Source: Cynocephalus volans
Taxonomy: Eukaryota > Chordata > Mammalia > Dermoptera > Cynocephalidae
Length of the DNA: 64,000 nt
Assembly (NCBI RefSeq): GCF_027409185.1
Contig: NC_084462.1
Location: 157,033,490-157,097,489, forward strand
Direction of reading: 5' to 3'
Below are positions 10,650-24,099 of this stretch, piece by piece. Under the pieces are notes generated by a model. It was given only the letters and a program-made list of their open reading frames with translations. It did not search any database and had not been told where the DNA came from. A program made the position numbers and the translations under genes. How positions within the stretch are numbered: position 1 is the first letter of the stretch; the number at the start of each line of letters is the position of its first letter.

Positions 10650-11060
10650 GGAGCACGCTCTCTCCTCTCACGTCTACACCTCGGTCTTCATCCTTCTCTT
10701 GTCCCTCCTCTGGGCCTTTGGCCCGATCTTCCATCCCAGTGATGGGGCAGAGAAAACCTTTCTCTCTTTGAGGAGTGCTGCTTGGCAGGGCAGCGGACAT
10801 CTCTTTGGGACGGTGCAGGGGGGCATGATATAGAATCTCGATATGGCAGGAGAGAGGGTCTTCGTGGTGCTAGCAGAGTTAGGGTCAGTGAGGCCAGCTC
10901 GGGAGCTCAAGATAGATGAATGTAATCTGAAGGAAGAGGTTTAATACAGAGGCAGAGGAGAAAGGTGACTTTGGAAAGCATGTGGAGTCAGATCGTGACA
11001 ACTGTAAGACATCTAAAGGAGCAGGACAGGATTCGGATAATGGTGTTGACACTGCTGTTA
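10650..11060. other. Unassigned sequence, no gene
   Basis: No repeat or exon recognised. It lies between the candidate enhancer and an inverted LTR. Confidence 0.3.
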
Positions 11061-11063
11061 CGA

Positions 11064-11478
11064 GTGTCTTAACACAGCATATACCACAGACTGGGCAACT
11101 TAAACACAGACATTTACTTCTCACAGTTCTGGAGGACGGAAGTTGGAGATCAAGGCGTCAGCAGGGTCAGTTCTGGTGAGGGCCGCCTTTCTGGCTTGCA
11201 GAGGGCCACCTTCTTTTATCCTCACATGGCAGAGAAAGAGAGAGAGAAAGAGAAAGAGGAGAGAGAGGGAGAGAGGCAGAGGGGGAGATAGAGAGATAGA
11301 GACACACACGCAGAGAGGAAGCTCTGTTGTGTCTGTTCTTATAAGGACACTAACTCATCTGAGGGCTCCACACTGACGACTTCATTACTTCTCAAAGACC
11401 ATCTCCAGATACCATGACAATGGGGATTAGGGTTCAACGTATGAATCTGGGGGGGACACAAGCATTCAGTCTATAGCA
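11064..11478 (-). repeat. MLT1-type MaLR LTR, antisense, with expanded GA tract
   Basis: Read in reverse it begins 'tgctatagactgaatgcttg', continues 'tgtgtcccccccagattcat', 'gtccttataagaacagac' and 'gccatgtgaggataaaagaa', and ends near 'ccagtctgtggtatatgct', all in MLT1 order. In the middle (about 11226-11310) the GA/CT-rich segment natural to these LTRs has expanded to roughly 85 bases of imperfect GA/CA repeat. There is no retroviral coding sequence. Confidence 0.85.
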
Positions 11479-11884
11479 GACAGTCCACAGCAGCTGTGAG
11501 GGGCTGGGGAGGGTGAGTCAGGTGGTCTGGAACCTGGACCATATCAAGGCCCACACTGGGTGCTGGGGATGGAGGAGGGGAAGCTGGACAACAGCATGTG
11601 CAGATCTGGAGAAGCCAGATAACCTGCTTGTCACACTGCGGAGGCCAGAGAGTGGGTGTCAAGGTGTGTGGGTGGTGGTTCCAAAGGGAGGTGGAAAAAG
11701 TTTCTGAGAAATAGTCTGAGAAGGAAGAGACTCAGAGACATGATAAGGAAAGAACATTAACCTTCACCCTCCTATACTGTAGTTCCATTGCAATTGCCCA
11801 ATCCCTGAATCAAGAAACTTCCCACACACCTGGCCTTAGGAGGTAGAAAGTGGAGGCTGGCAAGGGCATTGCATCGCCAGCTCC

Positions 11885-12230
11885 ATAATCGTCTGGTTGC
11901 AAGCAACGAACTTAAGCAAAACTGGAATGTGTTAGAAGGAAGGAGGGGCTCACAGGAAGGGTCAAGCCTCAGGAAGTCCAGGAGCCAGGACAGCTAATGA
12001 TCTGGGCATGCTTGGCTGTTCTCAGCCTCTGGGGCACCCAGTTCAAGGCTCTCCATCCAAGGAGAGAGCATGGGATTGGCCTAGCTTGAGTCATGGGATC
12101 GGCAGCACCACCAAGGTTGCAAGTGACGGGTGGGGGACAGCTAGCTCCCCAAAGCAAAACTGGAGAGAAGTTACCAGAAAACGAGTATGCTGGGCAAACA
12201 GAAACAATAGATCATCTACTACATTACAAC
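11885..12230 (-). repeat. Ancient LTR-like repeat, antisense (same group as 2.8 and 27.8 kb)
   Basis: It begins with 'ctggttgcaagcaacgaact' and ends with 'gctgggcaaacagaaacaat'. In between is 'gcatgggattggcctagctt', an inverted CCAAT-containing stretch. The same opening and closing words occur in the copy at 27.81-28.29 kb. Family not assigned. Confidence 0.5.
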
Positions 12231-12234
12231 TAAT

Positions 12235-13490
12235 CACTTTCTCTTTCCTTTTTTTCCCCCTCTCTCCCTCTCTCTCTCAGTGAAATCTAATAAGTTGATA
12301 TCCAGCAAAGATGTCTTTCTTTCGACTGACCCCAAGCTCGTCCAACAGAAATGAGATCATCACCACCTTATCATGAATAACCCTTTTTCCCTTCACGAAC
12401 TCCTGTCAACACCCAAGTGCCCGTTCCGACTGTCTATGTCCACTGTGTATACCAGAGACTCAGCAGGACCCAGGGAGAAGGTACTAGGAAGAAAACCCAC
12501 GTGGAATAATGTGTACAGTTGCCCCTTGCTTAGGAACCTCCTTGGATGCAAATAGATTGATTCTACAGAGGACACCAGGGCAGGGCCCAGGGACAGAGGC
12601 TGAACTTTATTTAAAACGACAGTGAGATGTCTGTATTTATTTGGGGGTGTGGAGTGCGGGGGCAGGGGGCACCGCAGCGAGGGGTGTGCTATTCTAATGG
12701 GGCCTGGGAGCAGAACAGACAAGGCCATTGGTGCCACATCCACTGCAAGCCAAGGAGCATGAACTTGCCTAGCCTTGGGCAGCACCTGGTGCTGGAGGAT
12801 CGCCAACCGGAAGCAAGTCCTGGGAGAGCAGCCTCTTCATAGGAGGGGCCATAGGGGGCACGTGGGAAGTCGTCAGGGTGAGCAGCCTTAATAAAGGCAG
12901 AAGATGAGATCAGAGAGGGGTGAGGAGGAGCAGGGGGAGTCTGAGAGAAGGAAATGATTGCAGGAGAAACAGATGCAATTGAGCAAGACTCCTGGAGATG
13001 GATTTCCCTGCCTTGGTACCAACTCAAATCCCTGTGCTCAGATTAATTAGCAAGGAAATATTTTCCCGTCTGCAGAAAAAGGCTGCTGGATTGCCAGTGG
13101 GACATGAGGGTGGGCAGTCTATCAAATAACTACTAATTAGGTTACTTCCCACTGCTGTTGACATGCTGGGGACATGTTCCTGGGCCAAAATAAAGGGGGG
13201 AGGAGGGAGAGGAACAGAGACAGAAATAGAGAAACAGACAAGGATCCTCTCAGCTTGTTTTAGAGAGGCTGGGATCAGGAAGGAGAACCGGATCCAAAGC
13301 CCAAAGGGGAGATGACAGAAGAGAAGCCACGTGCTGTTTAGCGGACAGCCGGTGGCCAAGACCAGCATTAGTGCGTGTGTTTCATTGTTTTCTGCAAATG
13401 ATCTGAAAACACGGGCAGTAGACAAGCCACTGGGGAGCTGTGGGAGGGACGGGTGTTGCTGGGGTAGGCACTGGACGATGCAAATAATGA
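12235..13490. other. Unassigned sequence, no gene
   Basis: No recognised exon or repeat apart from a short CT-rich run at about 12245-12280. At 12849-12861 the word 'ccatagggggcac' resembles a CTCF core, but the upstream half of that motif is poor. Confidence 0.3.
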
Positions 13491-13494
13491 CGGT

Positions 13495-13762
13495 GGGGTT
13501 ATTGCGTATTTACTGTGTGTCCGGCTCCATCTTCCTAAGCACTTCATTCATTTATTCACTCACCAAGTATGAGACAGGAGGTTAGGAGATTAACACACGT
13601 GCCTCATTTATCCTCACAACTGTGGGGAAGGCAGTTTAGCTCTCTTTTATAGATAAGGAAATTAGGGCTCAGAGAGGTTTAATAACTTGCCCTTGATCAC
13701 ACAGCAAGTGTGAAGCGGTGAAGCTGAGTTTTGAACTCAAGCTCTGCCTGACTCCAGCCCTA
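13495..13762 (-). repeat. MIR SINE, antisense
   Basis: Inverted MIR: 'cctcatttatcctcacaact', 'tttatagataaggaaattag', 'ggctcagagaggtttaataa', 'cttgcccttgatcacacagc' and 'ttgaactcaagctctgcctg' are all in order. It is one of the better preserved MIR copies here. Confidence 0.9.
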
Positions 13763-13764
13763 CC

Positions 13765-14385
13765 TGCCCTCAACCACTGCTCGATCGGCAATGGATATTC
13801 GACAATACACATTCTCTTCTTTCCTGTTCCTTTGCCTAAGTCTCCTAATTCTGCCCTGACGTTCTCAAGCCATGTTCTTCAACATGTCACATGCAGGAGA
13901 CTTCACTATCCTGCAAGAGGGGCAACACCATTTTCCACAAGGTGTGAGACTTTGACGTTTGGTAGTGACCATCATCTTGTTCCTTGTCTTTAGCCAGGGC
14001 TGGACTTGAACCATGTCACACTGATGAGTGTGCATCCTATTTGAAGAGAGTCATCCAACCCATTCCACTGACAGCACCACAAAGCCTTCTGCATTGTGCC
14101 AATGTGGAGTCTGCCTGTTTCCTTACGTTTTGTCGTCATTGGAGGCCAGGCAGGTGAATCAGCTGGTGTGCAAGGTGACCCTCAGCCACCCCTTCTTCTG
14201 CATGGTCCATCCTCTTCCCTCCAGCCCTTCCTTGTCAACAGAGTTGGACCACAGGGTGCCCCATTGCTCTCTGGGGTGAGCCTCCCTCCTAGTGAATTGT
14301 TTTTCAGTAGTGTTTATTTTTTCTTGCCTCAAAGTTCTCTCTTGCAGGGCTCATCCTGCTGATGAAGTAGCTATTTGTAGCTGAG
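13765..14385. other. Unassigned sequence, no gene
   Basis: Open frames of 83-91 codons overlap here, but they carry no recognisable domain and no splice or start context. No repeat recognised. Confidence 0.3.
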
Positions 14386-14391
14386 CACCAA

Positions 14392-14515
14392 CCTGTGAGT
14401 TCTTGAGGCCAAGGACTGTGTCTTATGCACTTTTGTGACCCCTGCACTTAGTATTGTTCCAGGGACCTAGTGACAAGTGTCCCATTAATGTTTGCTAAGT
14501 GAGGGAGTAAATGCC
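14392..14515 (+). repeat. L2 LINE 3' end
   Basis: Forward L2 tail: 'tgaggccaaggactgtgtct', 'ttgtgacccctgcacttagt', 'attgttccagggacctagtg' and 'attaatgtttgctaagtgag' correspond to the usual L2 ending. Confidence 0.65.
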
Positions 14516-14519
14516 TGAA

Positions 14520-15595
14520 CGACTCTCTGATTCTTATCCAACCTGCCTCTAAATGTTTCCCTAATTTTTAATGCTAACAATAGACACCCCACCGTAGGAC
14601 TGGGGTGTCTAAGAATATCATGCTAAGTCCAGTGGAAAGATGACAACGCCCCCAAGATGCTATTTTACCCTGCATGTCTCCAAGTTCCCTCAACATTATG
14701 TGAGTGGAGACTTTATACAGGTGTTGCTACTGCTGTAGATGGGGATTGGAATTAAGGTACTGCTGCTGTTGATTTTAGGCCTTTGAACCAGAACCAGGCT
14801 CAAGGGCCTGGGGATGGGAATGGCAAGGGCTGGGATGGGGCAAAACACCAGAGTGGCTGGGAATGAAAGGGTGTCCCGGAAAACCTGCTTCCTCAGAGTG
14901 AGCGCTGTGTGAGCAGAAGAAATCTATCCACAGAGGGGTGAGATAGCAGAGCAAGTGGGTTACCTAAAAATAGCAGTGCTGGTTTCCCACGGTTAGAGAT
15001 GGGTCCTCTGCGATTCATCTCAGCTACTTTGTGCAAGTTTGCTTATTTATGGAGAGTCAGAGAAAAGGATCAAACCTCTCAGCCAAAGATGGAAGTCTGG
15101 AACCTCTTCTACACTGAGCAACCAGACAGGTGAGCAGAGTGAGAAGCCTCTGAAGTCTCAGAGGCCTAGGGCTGGCTGTGGGGGAGGAGGGCACACCCAG
15201 GAGCCCCTCAGCGTGTACCTGCCTTCATGGCAGAGTGGATGGTGGGCTGAGCCTGACCCCAGCCACGGGACTCCTGCAGAGGAGGAATGCATGTGTATAT
15301 ACACGAGTGTACGCAGATAGGTGTGAATGCATATCTCTCTAAGGAAGTAGCTGAGATACTGTGCAGAGATCACCTAGCCTGGTGCCAGGCACACAGCGTG
15401 TGTGTGTTTAGTGGGGAGGCAGGAGGGTCAGAGTCAGAGTAGGAGATGTGATGATCAGGCAGCCTCGAAATCTATAAAATAATAAATCTGTGTTGTTTTT
15501 AGCTACTAAATTTGTGGTGATTTGTTACTTCATCAATGGAAACAGATACAGACACCATTATGAAAATGAAAATTCAGGCCATGGACTGGAAGAAA
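14520..15595. other. Unassigned sequence, no gene
   Basis: About 1 kb with no exon or named repeat recognised. A short AT-rich segment near 15476-15545 leads into the microsatellite. Confidence 0.3.
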
Positions 15596-15597
15596 AT

Positions 15598-16745
<1,148 letters not shown>

Positions 16746-16754
16746 AAGGAACAC

Positions 16755-19700
16755 AAATCCAAAATATGTAGCTATTTTTGAAGTTAATTTTTTTAGCAAT
16801 CTACATACAAGAAATGTACAAATCACATGTAGATAGCTTGATGAATTTTAATTTTAGCCATCTGGTAGGTGTGTAATAGTATCTCATTGTGGTTAATTTG
16901 TATTTTCCCTGATGACAACTGATATTGAGCATCTTTTTATATGCTTATTGGCCATTTGGGTATTGTTTTGTGAAGTGCTTATTTAAGTATTTTGCCCATT
17001 TTTAACTTTGGCTCGTTACTTTTTTGTGTGTGTGCTGATTTGTATGAGTATTTCAAATATATTCTTCTAATCTATAGTTGCCTTTTCACCCTCTTAATGG
17101 TGTCTTCTGATGAACAGATGCTTTTAATTTTAATACGAGTTTACCAGTATGTTCCTTTATGGTTAGTGCTTTCTATGACCCATTTAAGACATCTTTGCTT
17201 ATGAATAGCTCACGGTTATTGAGATATTCACCTATGTTTTCTTGAAGGAGCTTTATTATTTTACCTCTCGCATTTAGTTATTCGATCTGGAAATGGTGTG
17301 TGTGATTGGGTGTCCAATTGACCCAGTCCCATATATTGAAAAGGCAACTGTTCCCCACTTCCCTGCAGGGACATCATTGTTATAAAGCAAGTAACCCTAT
17401 GCGAGTGGGTCTATTTCTCTATTCTCTCACACTGGTCTAGTTTTCTGTCTTTGCACCAATACCATACAGTTTGAATTAGTGGAACTTTATATGTTCATGA
17501 TATCTTCTTATAAATCCTCAAGTTTTGTTTTTCTACTTTGAGATCATCTGGCCTTTACTGAGCCTTTGCATTACCGTATAAATTTTAGAATCAACCTGTT
17601 AATTTCTTTTAAAAGTTGCTGGGGATCTAACTGGGATTACAGTGAGTATATAGATCAATTCATGAACAATTAACCTCTTTACAATATTGAATCTTACAAT
17701 TCATGAACATTGTATATCCCTCCATTTACTTGGTTTTATTTTCTTTCAATAACTTTTTGTAATTTTCTATGTAAAGGTTTTTGCACATCTTTTGTTATAC
17801 TTATTTTTAAGTATGTGATTTTTTAAATGCTATTGTAAATGGTATCTTTTTTTTTAAGTGTATTTTCTTTTTTTTTTTTTTTTTTTTTTTGTCTTTTTCG
17901 TGACCGGCACTCAGCCAGTGAGTGCACCGGCCATTCCTATATGGGATCCGAACCTGCGGCGGGAGCGTCGCGGCGCTCCCAGCACCGCACTCTCCCCGAG
18001 TGCACCACGGGCTCGGCCCTAAGTGTATTTTCTAATTGTTTAGTTCTAATATATAAAGATACAATTGGTTTTTGTGTTTTGAGCTTATATCCAGGGACCG
18101 TAATAAGTTCACTTATTGATTCTAATAGTTTATCTGTTGTTTATTTCTTTATTAATTTTCTACAAATGACAATCATGTTGCCTACAAATAGTGACAACTT
18201 TATTTCCTCATTTCCAATTTTTACACCTTTTTGCTTTGTGTCACTGCTCTGGCTAGTGCCCTAGTACGAAGTTCAACAGTAGTCATTTTAAACTCCTATT
18301 CTCATCTTTGTTTCATTCCCAATATCATGGGAGAAGGAAGGCTTTCAATAATTTACAATTACTGTGAAGGTGAGTTTTATTGTAGGTTTTTCATAAATAC
18401 CCATTTTTAAAGTAAGGAAGTTCTCATTTATTCTTAGTTTGCTGAGATTTTTTATTTTTTTAAATCATGAGTGATGAATTTTATCCAAAAAAAATTTCTG
18501 CATCTGTTAAAATGGCCATATTTTCTCTCTTTTATTCTGCAAATATAATGAATTACATTGATTTTTGAATATTAAAATAACCTTGCTTTCCTGTAATAAC
18601 TATAAGTAGCGGTGATGCGTTTTCTTTTTTACGTAAGTCTGGGTTTGATTGACTAATATTTCATTTAAGACTTTTTGCACTTATATTTGTCAGCGATATG
18701 GGCCTGTACTTTTTTTTTCTCATAATTTCCTTATCATATTTTGTATCTGATTAGGCTGGCCAGATTATACTCCCTGAAAATAACAAGTTAAGAAGTGTTT
18801 CCTCTTTTTCTGTTCTCTGGAAGTTTGGATAAGATTGGTATTGTTTTTTTTCCTTAAGTGTTTGGAAGCATTCACCAATGAAGCCATCTGGGCTTGCAAA
18901 TTACAGATTTAAACCCTTTAATATTTAAAGAGAACTATTCAGATTTTCTATTTATTCCTGTATCAAGTTAAAGTTTTATTTTTTTAAGAAATTTGTATAG
19001 TTCATTTAAATTTTCAACTATGTCAGCACAAAGTTACGATATGCTTTTATCTTTTTTAAGTCTGTGTTCCTCTTTTCATTCCTGATATTGTTTGCTTTGT
19101 TTGCTTATTTTTTGATGAATCTTGCTAAGGTTTATCAATCTTGTTAGTCTTTCCTGAGAGCCAATTTTTCAGCTTTGTTATTTTTCTCTTATATACACTT
19201 ATTTAAGTTTAAATAATTTCTACTTTAATATTTAATATTATTAAATGTTTAATATTAATATTTAATATTATTTCCTTCTTTCCTTCTACTTTCTCTGGAC
19301 TTAATTCACTGTTGATTTTTTTGAATTCTGGAGATGCATTCTCAGGTAATTTGCTTTCAGCCTTTCTTGTTTCATCATGTACAATTAGGGATATAAATTT
19401 CCCTCTGAACACAGTTTTAAATTCATCTCATAATTTTTGAGATGCTATATTTTTATTATCATTCAATTAGCAATATTTTAAAATTTCTATTGCAATTTCT
19501 TCTTTTACTTAGTTATTTGTAGTATTTTATTTAATTTCTATACGTGGGGATTGTTAGTTATCTTTGTGTTACTGATTTCTAGCTTAACTACACTGTGATC
19601 AGAGAAAACATTCTGAATTACTTTAGTCTTTTAAAATTTGTCAAGTGTTGCTTTTATAGGTTAGCATAATGTCAATATTCGTAGACATTCTGTGGTACAC

Positions 19701-21160
19701 TTTTTAGAAAATATGTACTCTGGAGTTGTTGGACAAAGTGCCCAACATATGTAAACTAGTTTAAATTTGTTAATTATATTGGCAGAGCTTCTGTATCTTT
19801 ATTGGTTGTTTTGTTTGCTTGTTCTTTCAGTTACTGTATTTTTTCATATTCAAATTTTTTTTAGATTTACCCACATATATACTCTTTCTATTTTTCATAT
19901 TTCTTTCCTGTATTCCATGTTTACATGTGAGATCATTCTCTTAGTGCCTGGGAAGAGCTATCTTTAGTATTTCTTTTAATGTGGGTCTGTTCACAATGAA
20001 ATAGTTTTGTTCATCTGAAAATGTCTTTATGTGGCTTTCACTTTTGAAGTATATTTTCACTGAGTATTCTAGGTTGGCTTTCTTTTCTTTAAGCACTTCA
20101 AAGATGTCATTCCTTGTCTTCTGGCTTCCATCATTTATGTTAAGAAGTCAGCTGTCAGACTTATCTTTGCTTCTTTGAGGGTGATGTATCATTTCTATGA
20201 CTATGACTGCTTTTAAGATCCCTTTGTCTTTAATTTTCAGGAGTTTTACTAGGATGTGCTTGGACATGATTTCTTTCATATTTATCTTGCTTGGGGTTTG
20301 TAGTGCTTCTTGAATATTTGGTTTGATATCATTCATTAATTTTGAAAACTCTATGCCTTTATTTCTTCAAATACTGCTTCTGTTGATTATTTATCTTCTC
20401 AACTTCTGGGACTACAAATACACATATCTGAACACTTTTCATCATTTCTCTGCCTTTTTGCTCTTTTTTTGTATTTTGCATGTTTCTTTTTCTTTGAGTT
20501 TTAGTCTGATATTTTTCTACTGACATATCTTTCAGTAAAATAATCCTGTCTTCATTTTTGTCTATTACTCTGTTAAACTCAATAATGTATTGAGTTCTTA
20601 ATTTGTCATTGTATTTCTCAGTGGTGGAATTAATAAATTCCAGTTCTCAGATGAAATTCCCCATCTTGTCAGTTATTTTAAAAAATATTTTCATCATATT
20701 TATTTTAAAGTCCATGCCTAATAATGTTAATATCTGCATCATCAACATCTCTGTTTTCATTGGCTTTGTTCTTTTGTATGCCAGGAGATTTTATTAAATA
20801 CCAGATTTGCATAAGAACCGTCATAGAGGCTTTGGACAATGTTATCTTCCTCCAGAAAGGGTTTACTCTATCCTCTGGAAGGCGACGAGGGCAGGGAAAA
20901 TCAACTCAGTCTAACTAAGGACTAAGATGGCTCAACGCTGGGTTTAGACTTTTCAAGGCCCGGTCTACCCTGATGTTCCTTACTCTTAGGGTGTAGCCCT
21001 TCAAAGTTTCTAACGGGGAGCTTCAGGTGTTTTCAAGACCCTGTCTTTAATGTTCAGCTGTTTTGGAAGCTCTCCAATGGCCTCCAACAGTTTTTTATTT
21101 TACCCTGATTTTGTACTTATTCTTGGTGGGAACATTGGTCTGATACAAGCTGCTCCATCA
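16755..21160 (-). repeat. Long, decayed L1 LINE (L1M-type), antisense, carrying a CYN SINE
   Basis: The block reads as an inverted old L1. Near 16900 'gatattgagcatctttttat' and 'ttggccatttgggtattgtt' mark the end of ORF2. Around 17700 'caattcatgaacattgtata', then near 18500 'tctgcatctgttaaaatggc', near 19570 'actgatttctagcttaacta' and 'cactgtgatcagagaaaaca' follow in order towards the 5' end of ORF2. The part from about 20000 to 21160 is the upstream region. At about 4.2 kb without the SINE it is the longest L1 here, but stops and frameshifts are everywhere. The 5' limit is uncertain. Confidence 0.8.
17869..18019 (-). mobile_element. Dimeric tRNA-Ile-derived SINE (CYN-like), antisense, young
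   Basis: Read in reverse: a GC-rich left monomer with a pol III B-box-like 'aggttcggatcc', a second related monomer beginning 'gaatggccggtgcactcact', then a poly(A) tail (the T-run at about 17869-17890). A perfect 14-bp direct repeat 'taagtgtattttct' flanks it at 17855-17868 and 18020-18033. The element is very CpG-rich ('ggcgggagcgtcgcggcgct'), showing little decay, so it is the youngest insertion here besides satellite changes. It interrupts an antisense L1. The tRNA-Ile origin fits my memory of colugo CYN SINEs. Confidence 0.85.
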
Positions 21161-21229
21161 CAGTGAGAAGCAGAATGCAGCAATATTCTTTTTTACAATC
21201 TCTAGAACTGTCATTTAGGCATTCATACA

Positions 21230-22770
21230 GTTTCTGAATAATATTTATTGAATTTCTACTATGTTTCAGTCACCGTGTAGAAGCTGGGGATATAGTAATA
21301 AACAAAAAGCAGAAATTGCTCTACATGTGGTGTTTACATTTTCGCAAGAGTGATAGACAACTAGCAAAATAATTAAGTAAAATATATAGTGTGTTAAATA
21401 ATGAAATGTGTTAAGGAAAATAAATCAAGAAAGGGGAACAGAAAGTGTTTATGGGAGTGGGTTATAGTTGTACATAGAAAGGGCAGGTAGAGCCTCACTG
21501 GGAAGGTGGCGTGTGCGTAAAGACCTGAAAGAGGTGACTGAGCGAGTCACGCAGACGTCTCAGGGAAGAGCGTTCCAGGCACATGGAACCATGAATGCAA
21601 AGCCAGGAGGTGGGGACACGCCCAGGATGTTGAAGGAATAGCAAGGAGGCCAGGGTGGCTGGAGCACATGAGTGATGAGAGAAAATGGAGGATTACGGAG
21701 GACCTGGGAGGTCACTGTAAAGACTTTAGCTTTTGCTCTGAGTAAGATGGGAAGCCACTGGAGTGTTCCAAGCAGAGGAGTGACATGACCGGCATCTGGT
21801 TTAGCAGGTTCACTCTGGCACTGTGGGGTGGATAGATAGAAGGGCAATGGCAGACACAAGGAGACGTGCTGGAAGGCAGGGACCCAGGGAGGAAAGGACT
21901 TGGACCAGGGCTCAGAAGAGGAAGTGCCAAGATTGAGCTGAAAGGATGAGATGTGGGGTGAGAAAGAGGGGAGTCAAATATACTCCCAGGGAGACGAGCT
22001 GGTTTCAGGGAGGCAGGACTGGAGATAGCAGAAGCTCGACTTTGGGCATATTGGAAATGTCTATTACACATTCAAGTGGAATCAGATGATTAGATATGAA
22101 AATGAGAACTTCAAGGGAGAGAGCTTCACTGCAAATGTAAATTTAGGAGCCTCAGCAGATCTCCAAGAGAGTGAATGTAGGCAGGGAAAAGGATCAGGAC
22201 TGATCCCCAGGCTTCTCCAACATTCAGAGGTCCAAGAGATGAGGAAAAACCAGCAAAGGAGATGATGAAGGAACATCCAGGGATGTAGCAGGAAAGAGAG
22301 AAGAGTGCAATATCCAGGAGGGAGTGATGCATATGTCACGTGTGTTGCGGAGAGTTCCAGTTAGAAAAGGATGGCTACTGTCCAGTGGGTTTAGTGTCGT
22401 TGAGGCCATGCGTGATTCTGATAAAAGCACTGGGTGTCATGGTAGGAAGGAAAGCCTGATATATATGGGATCAAGAGAGATGGGCAGAAGAGAAACTGGA
22501 GATGGCAGGTATGGGCAACTCTTCCAAGAAGCTTTGCAATAGAGCAGAGAAAAAAAGAGGGGCAGAGCTGCATTGGAAAGAGAGGTCAGAACTTTCTAAA
22601 ACTGGAGAAATAATAGCATTCTCATGGCAAATGGAGGGAAATCAATGATGCAGGAGATGGGGGGAGAATTACAGGAGCAATGACTTTGGGCGGGTGAGGG
22701 GTAGTGGGATCCAGGGCACATGTGGTGTCACCTCAGCTAGGAGCACAAACCGTTCAACAACAGTGACACA
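21230..22770 (-). repeat. Long ancient LINE-like repeat, antisense (L2-type tail plus extended body)
   Basis: It starts with a diverged inverted L2-like tail ('ttattgaatttctactatgt', 'gctggggatatagtaataaa') and continues for 1.5 kb with purine-rich blocks such as 'agggaagagcgttccaggca', 'agtaagatgggaagccactg', 'gaggagtgacatgaccggca' and 'gatccagggcacatgtggtg'. Similar blocks in the same order occur at 28.61-29.13/31.34-31.76 kb and at 62.6-63.2 kb. The repeat is widespread in mammals, but I cannot name it securely; L2 or another CR1-group LINE is likely. No coding frame survives. Confidence 0.6.
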
Positions 22771-22774
22771 GTGT

Positions 22775-23570
22775 GAGCTGAAGACTGCCTTAGACCACAT
22801 GTGTCTAAGAAGCACCTAAGGTTTCTGATCTGTTCATCCCATGACTTCACAGTTTCCTTGTATTTCACAGCTAAAGAGTTGGCTCCTCTAACAAAGACTC
22901 AGCTACAGGGGGAAGCTGGTGCTGAGAGGTGACACCTTCAGAAGCAGAGGAAGTGGCTTCCTTGTCCCATGCCCCTTTGGTCCAGGCTATTTCCTAGGAA
23001 CCACAGGGCAGACTGAGGAGAGATCAAAGTCTGTGGTTATGACTCAGCTCTGCAGGTCAGGCTAGTGCTTCAGCTCCCTACGGCCCACCCATCTCTGCCG
23101 TGGTGGAGGTTGTCATCCTCCCCCAGGGTCCCAGGCCAGAAATCTCTCAGCTGAGAAGTTCCAGAAGTTTGAAGAGAAGGAAGTTTGCTACTCCCCCACA
23201 ACCTCCTATAACCATGTTATAAGAGAAGCAAGTAGCAGACCAAATTATGTCCTCATAGAGGCAGTCATGAACTAACCTACTCACAGGCAGGCATAAAAAC
23301 AGTTCATGCAACCTGCTCTGTAGGCTCAAAGAAGTCCATCTCTCTGTCCTTTTAGATCCTCTAAGTATACCTAGCTTGCAGGGTTTGCTCAGGCAAACAC
23401 CAAGATTCCAGAGACAGCATTCTTATTAGCTTTATAGCCCATCAGCAACCAGAATTTTCCAGAATTCACAGTGGGCTGGTCATAGAACTGTTTAGGGATT
23501 TGGCTTACAGCCTCACCCCGATGAGTAAAGCCTACAGACCCCACTGGATTCTTACACTCTGTACATACAA
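22775..23570. other. Unassigned sequence, no gene
   Basis: No exon or repeat recognised. There are several short direct words but no tandem structure. Confidence 0.3.
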
Positions 23571-23574
23571 ATAC

Positions 23575-24050
23575 TGTCTTAGTTTGGGTTCCCCCATAAG
23601 CAGACCTCGAGACAAGACCTTTGGGATAGCTGTTTGGTTTGGGGGATGATTTCGGGAAGCACGAGTGAGGGAGGAAGGAAAGTGAAATAGAGAAGAGAGA
23701 AAAGACAGCAAAATAGGTGCTAAGGAAGAGGGGGGACTGCTGTGGGCAGCCAGGCCTTAACCCACCTGGGGACCCTCTGAGACACCAGGTAGAGCAAGGC
23801 TCAGAATCTCTCCCCCAGAGGACGGGCAGACTGGGGCATTTATCTAGTGACTCATATCCCCACTGGCTGAAGATTGCTCCGGGGCCGTCGACTCTCCTGT
23901 TGTACCTGCCTCGGGCAGAACAAGCTCCAGGGGTGGTGGAGAAAACAGACAAAAAAGAGGAGAGACACAGGGGCTTGAGGTGGGACGTGGCCGGGCTGGT
24001 GGACGCTGTCCACCCCAGATGCAGGTCAGGGGCTGTAGGGGGATCCACAG
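23575..24050 (-). repeat. Probable ancient interspersed repeat, antisense; spans the longest ORF
   Basis: The block begins 'ctgtcttagtttgggttccc' and contains 'gggatgatttcgggaagcac' and 'gattgctccggggccgtcg', resembling old mammalian repeats that start near 'gtcttggttcgggctctcc'. A possibly related copy begins at 52148. The 219-codon frame on the minus strand (23389-24048) runs through this repeat; its translation is proline/serine-rich with no domain, so it is not called as a gene. Confidence 0.4.
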
Positions 24051-24099
24051 CGCGCTCTTACATACATCTCGAAAATTTCACACGAGAACTCATTTCTAA

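Noticed and set aside
11121-11376. Arg/Glu-rich and Ser/Leu-rich frames in the GA tract
   Set aside because: Low-complexity translation of the expanded purine tract inside an inverted LTR.
12849-12861. CTCF-like core 'ccatagggggcac'
   Set aside because: The upstream half of the motif does not fit; much weaker than the site at 28479.
23389-24048. Longest open frame in the window (219 codons, minus strand)
   Set aside because: The translation is proline/serine-rich without a domain, and most of it runs through a probable ancient repeat. No splice or start context.
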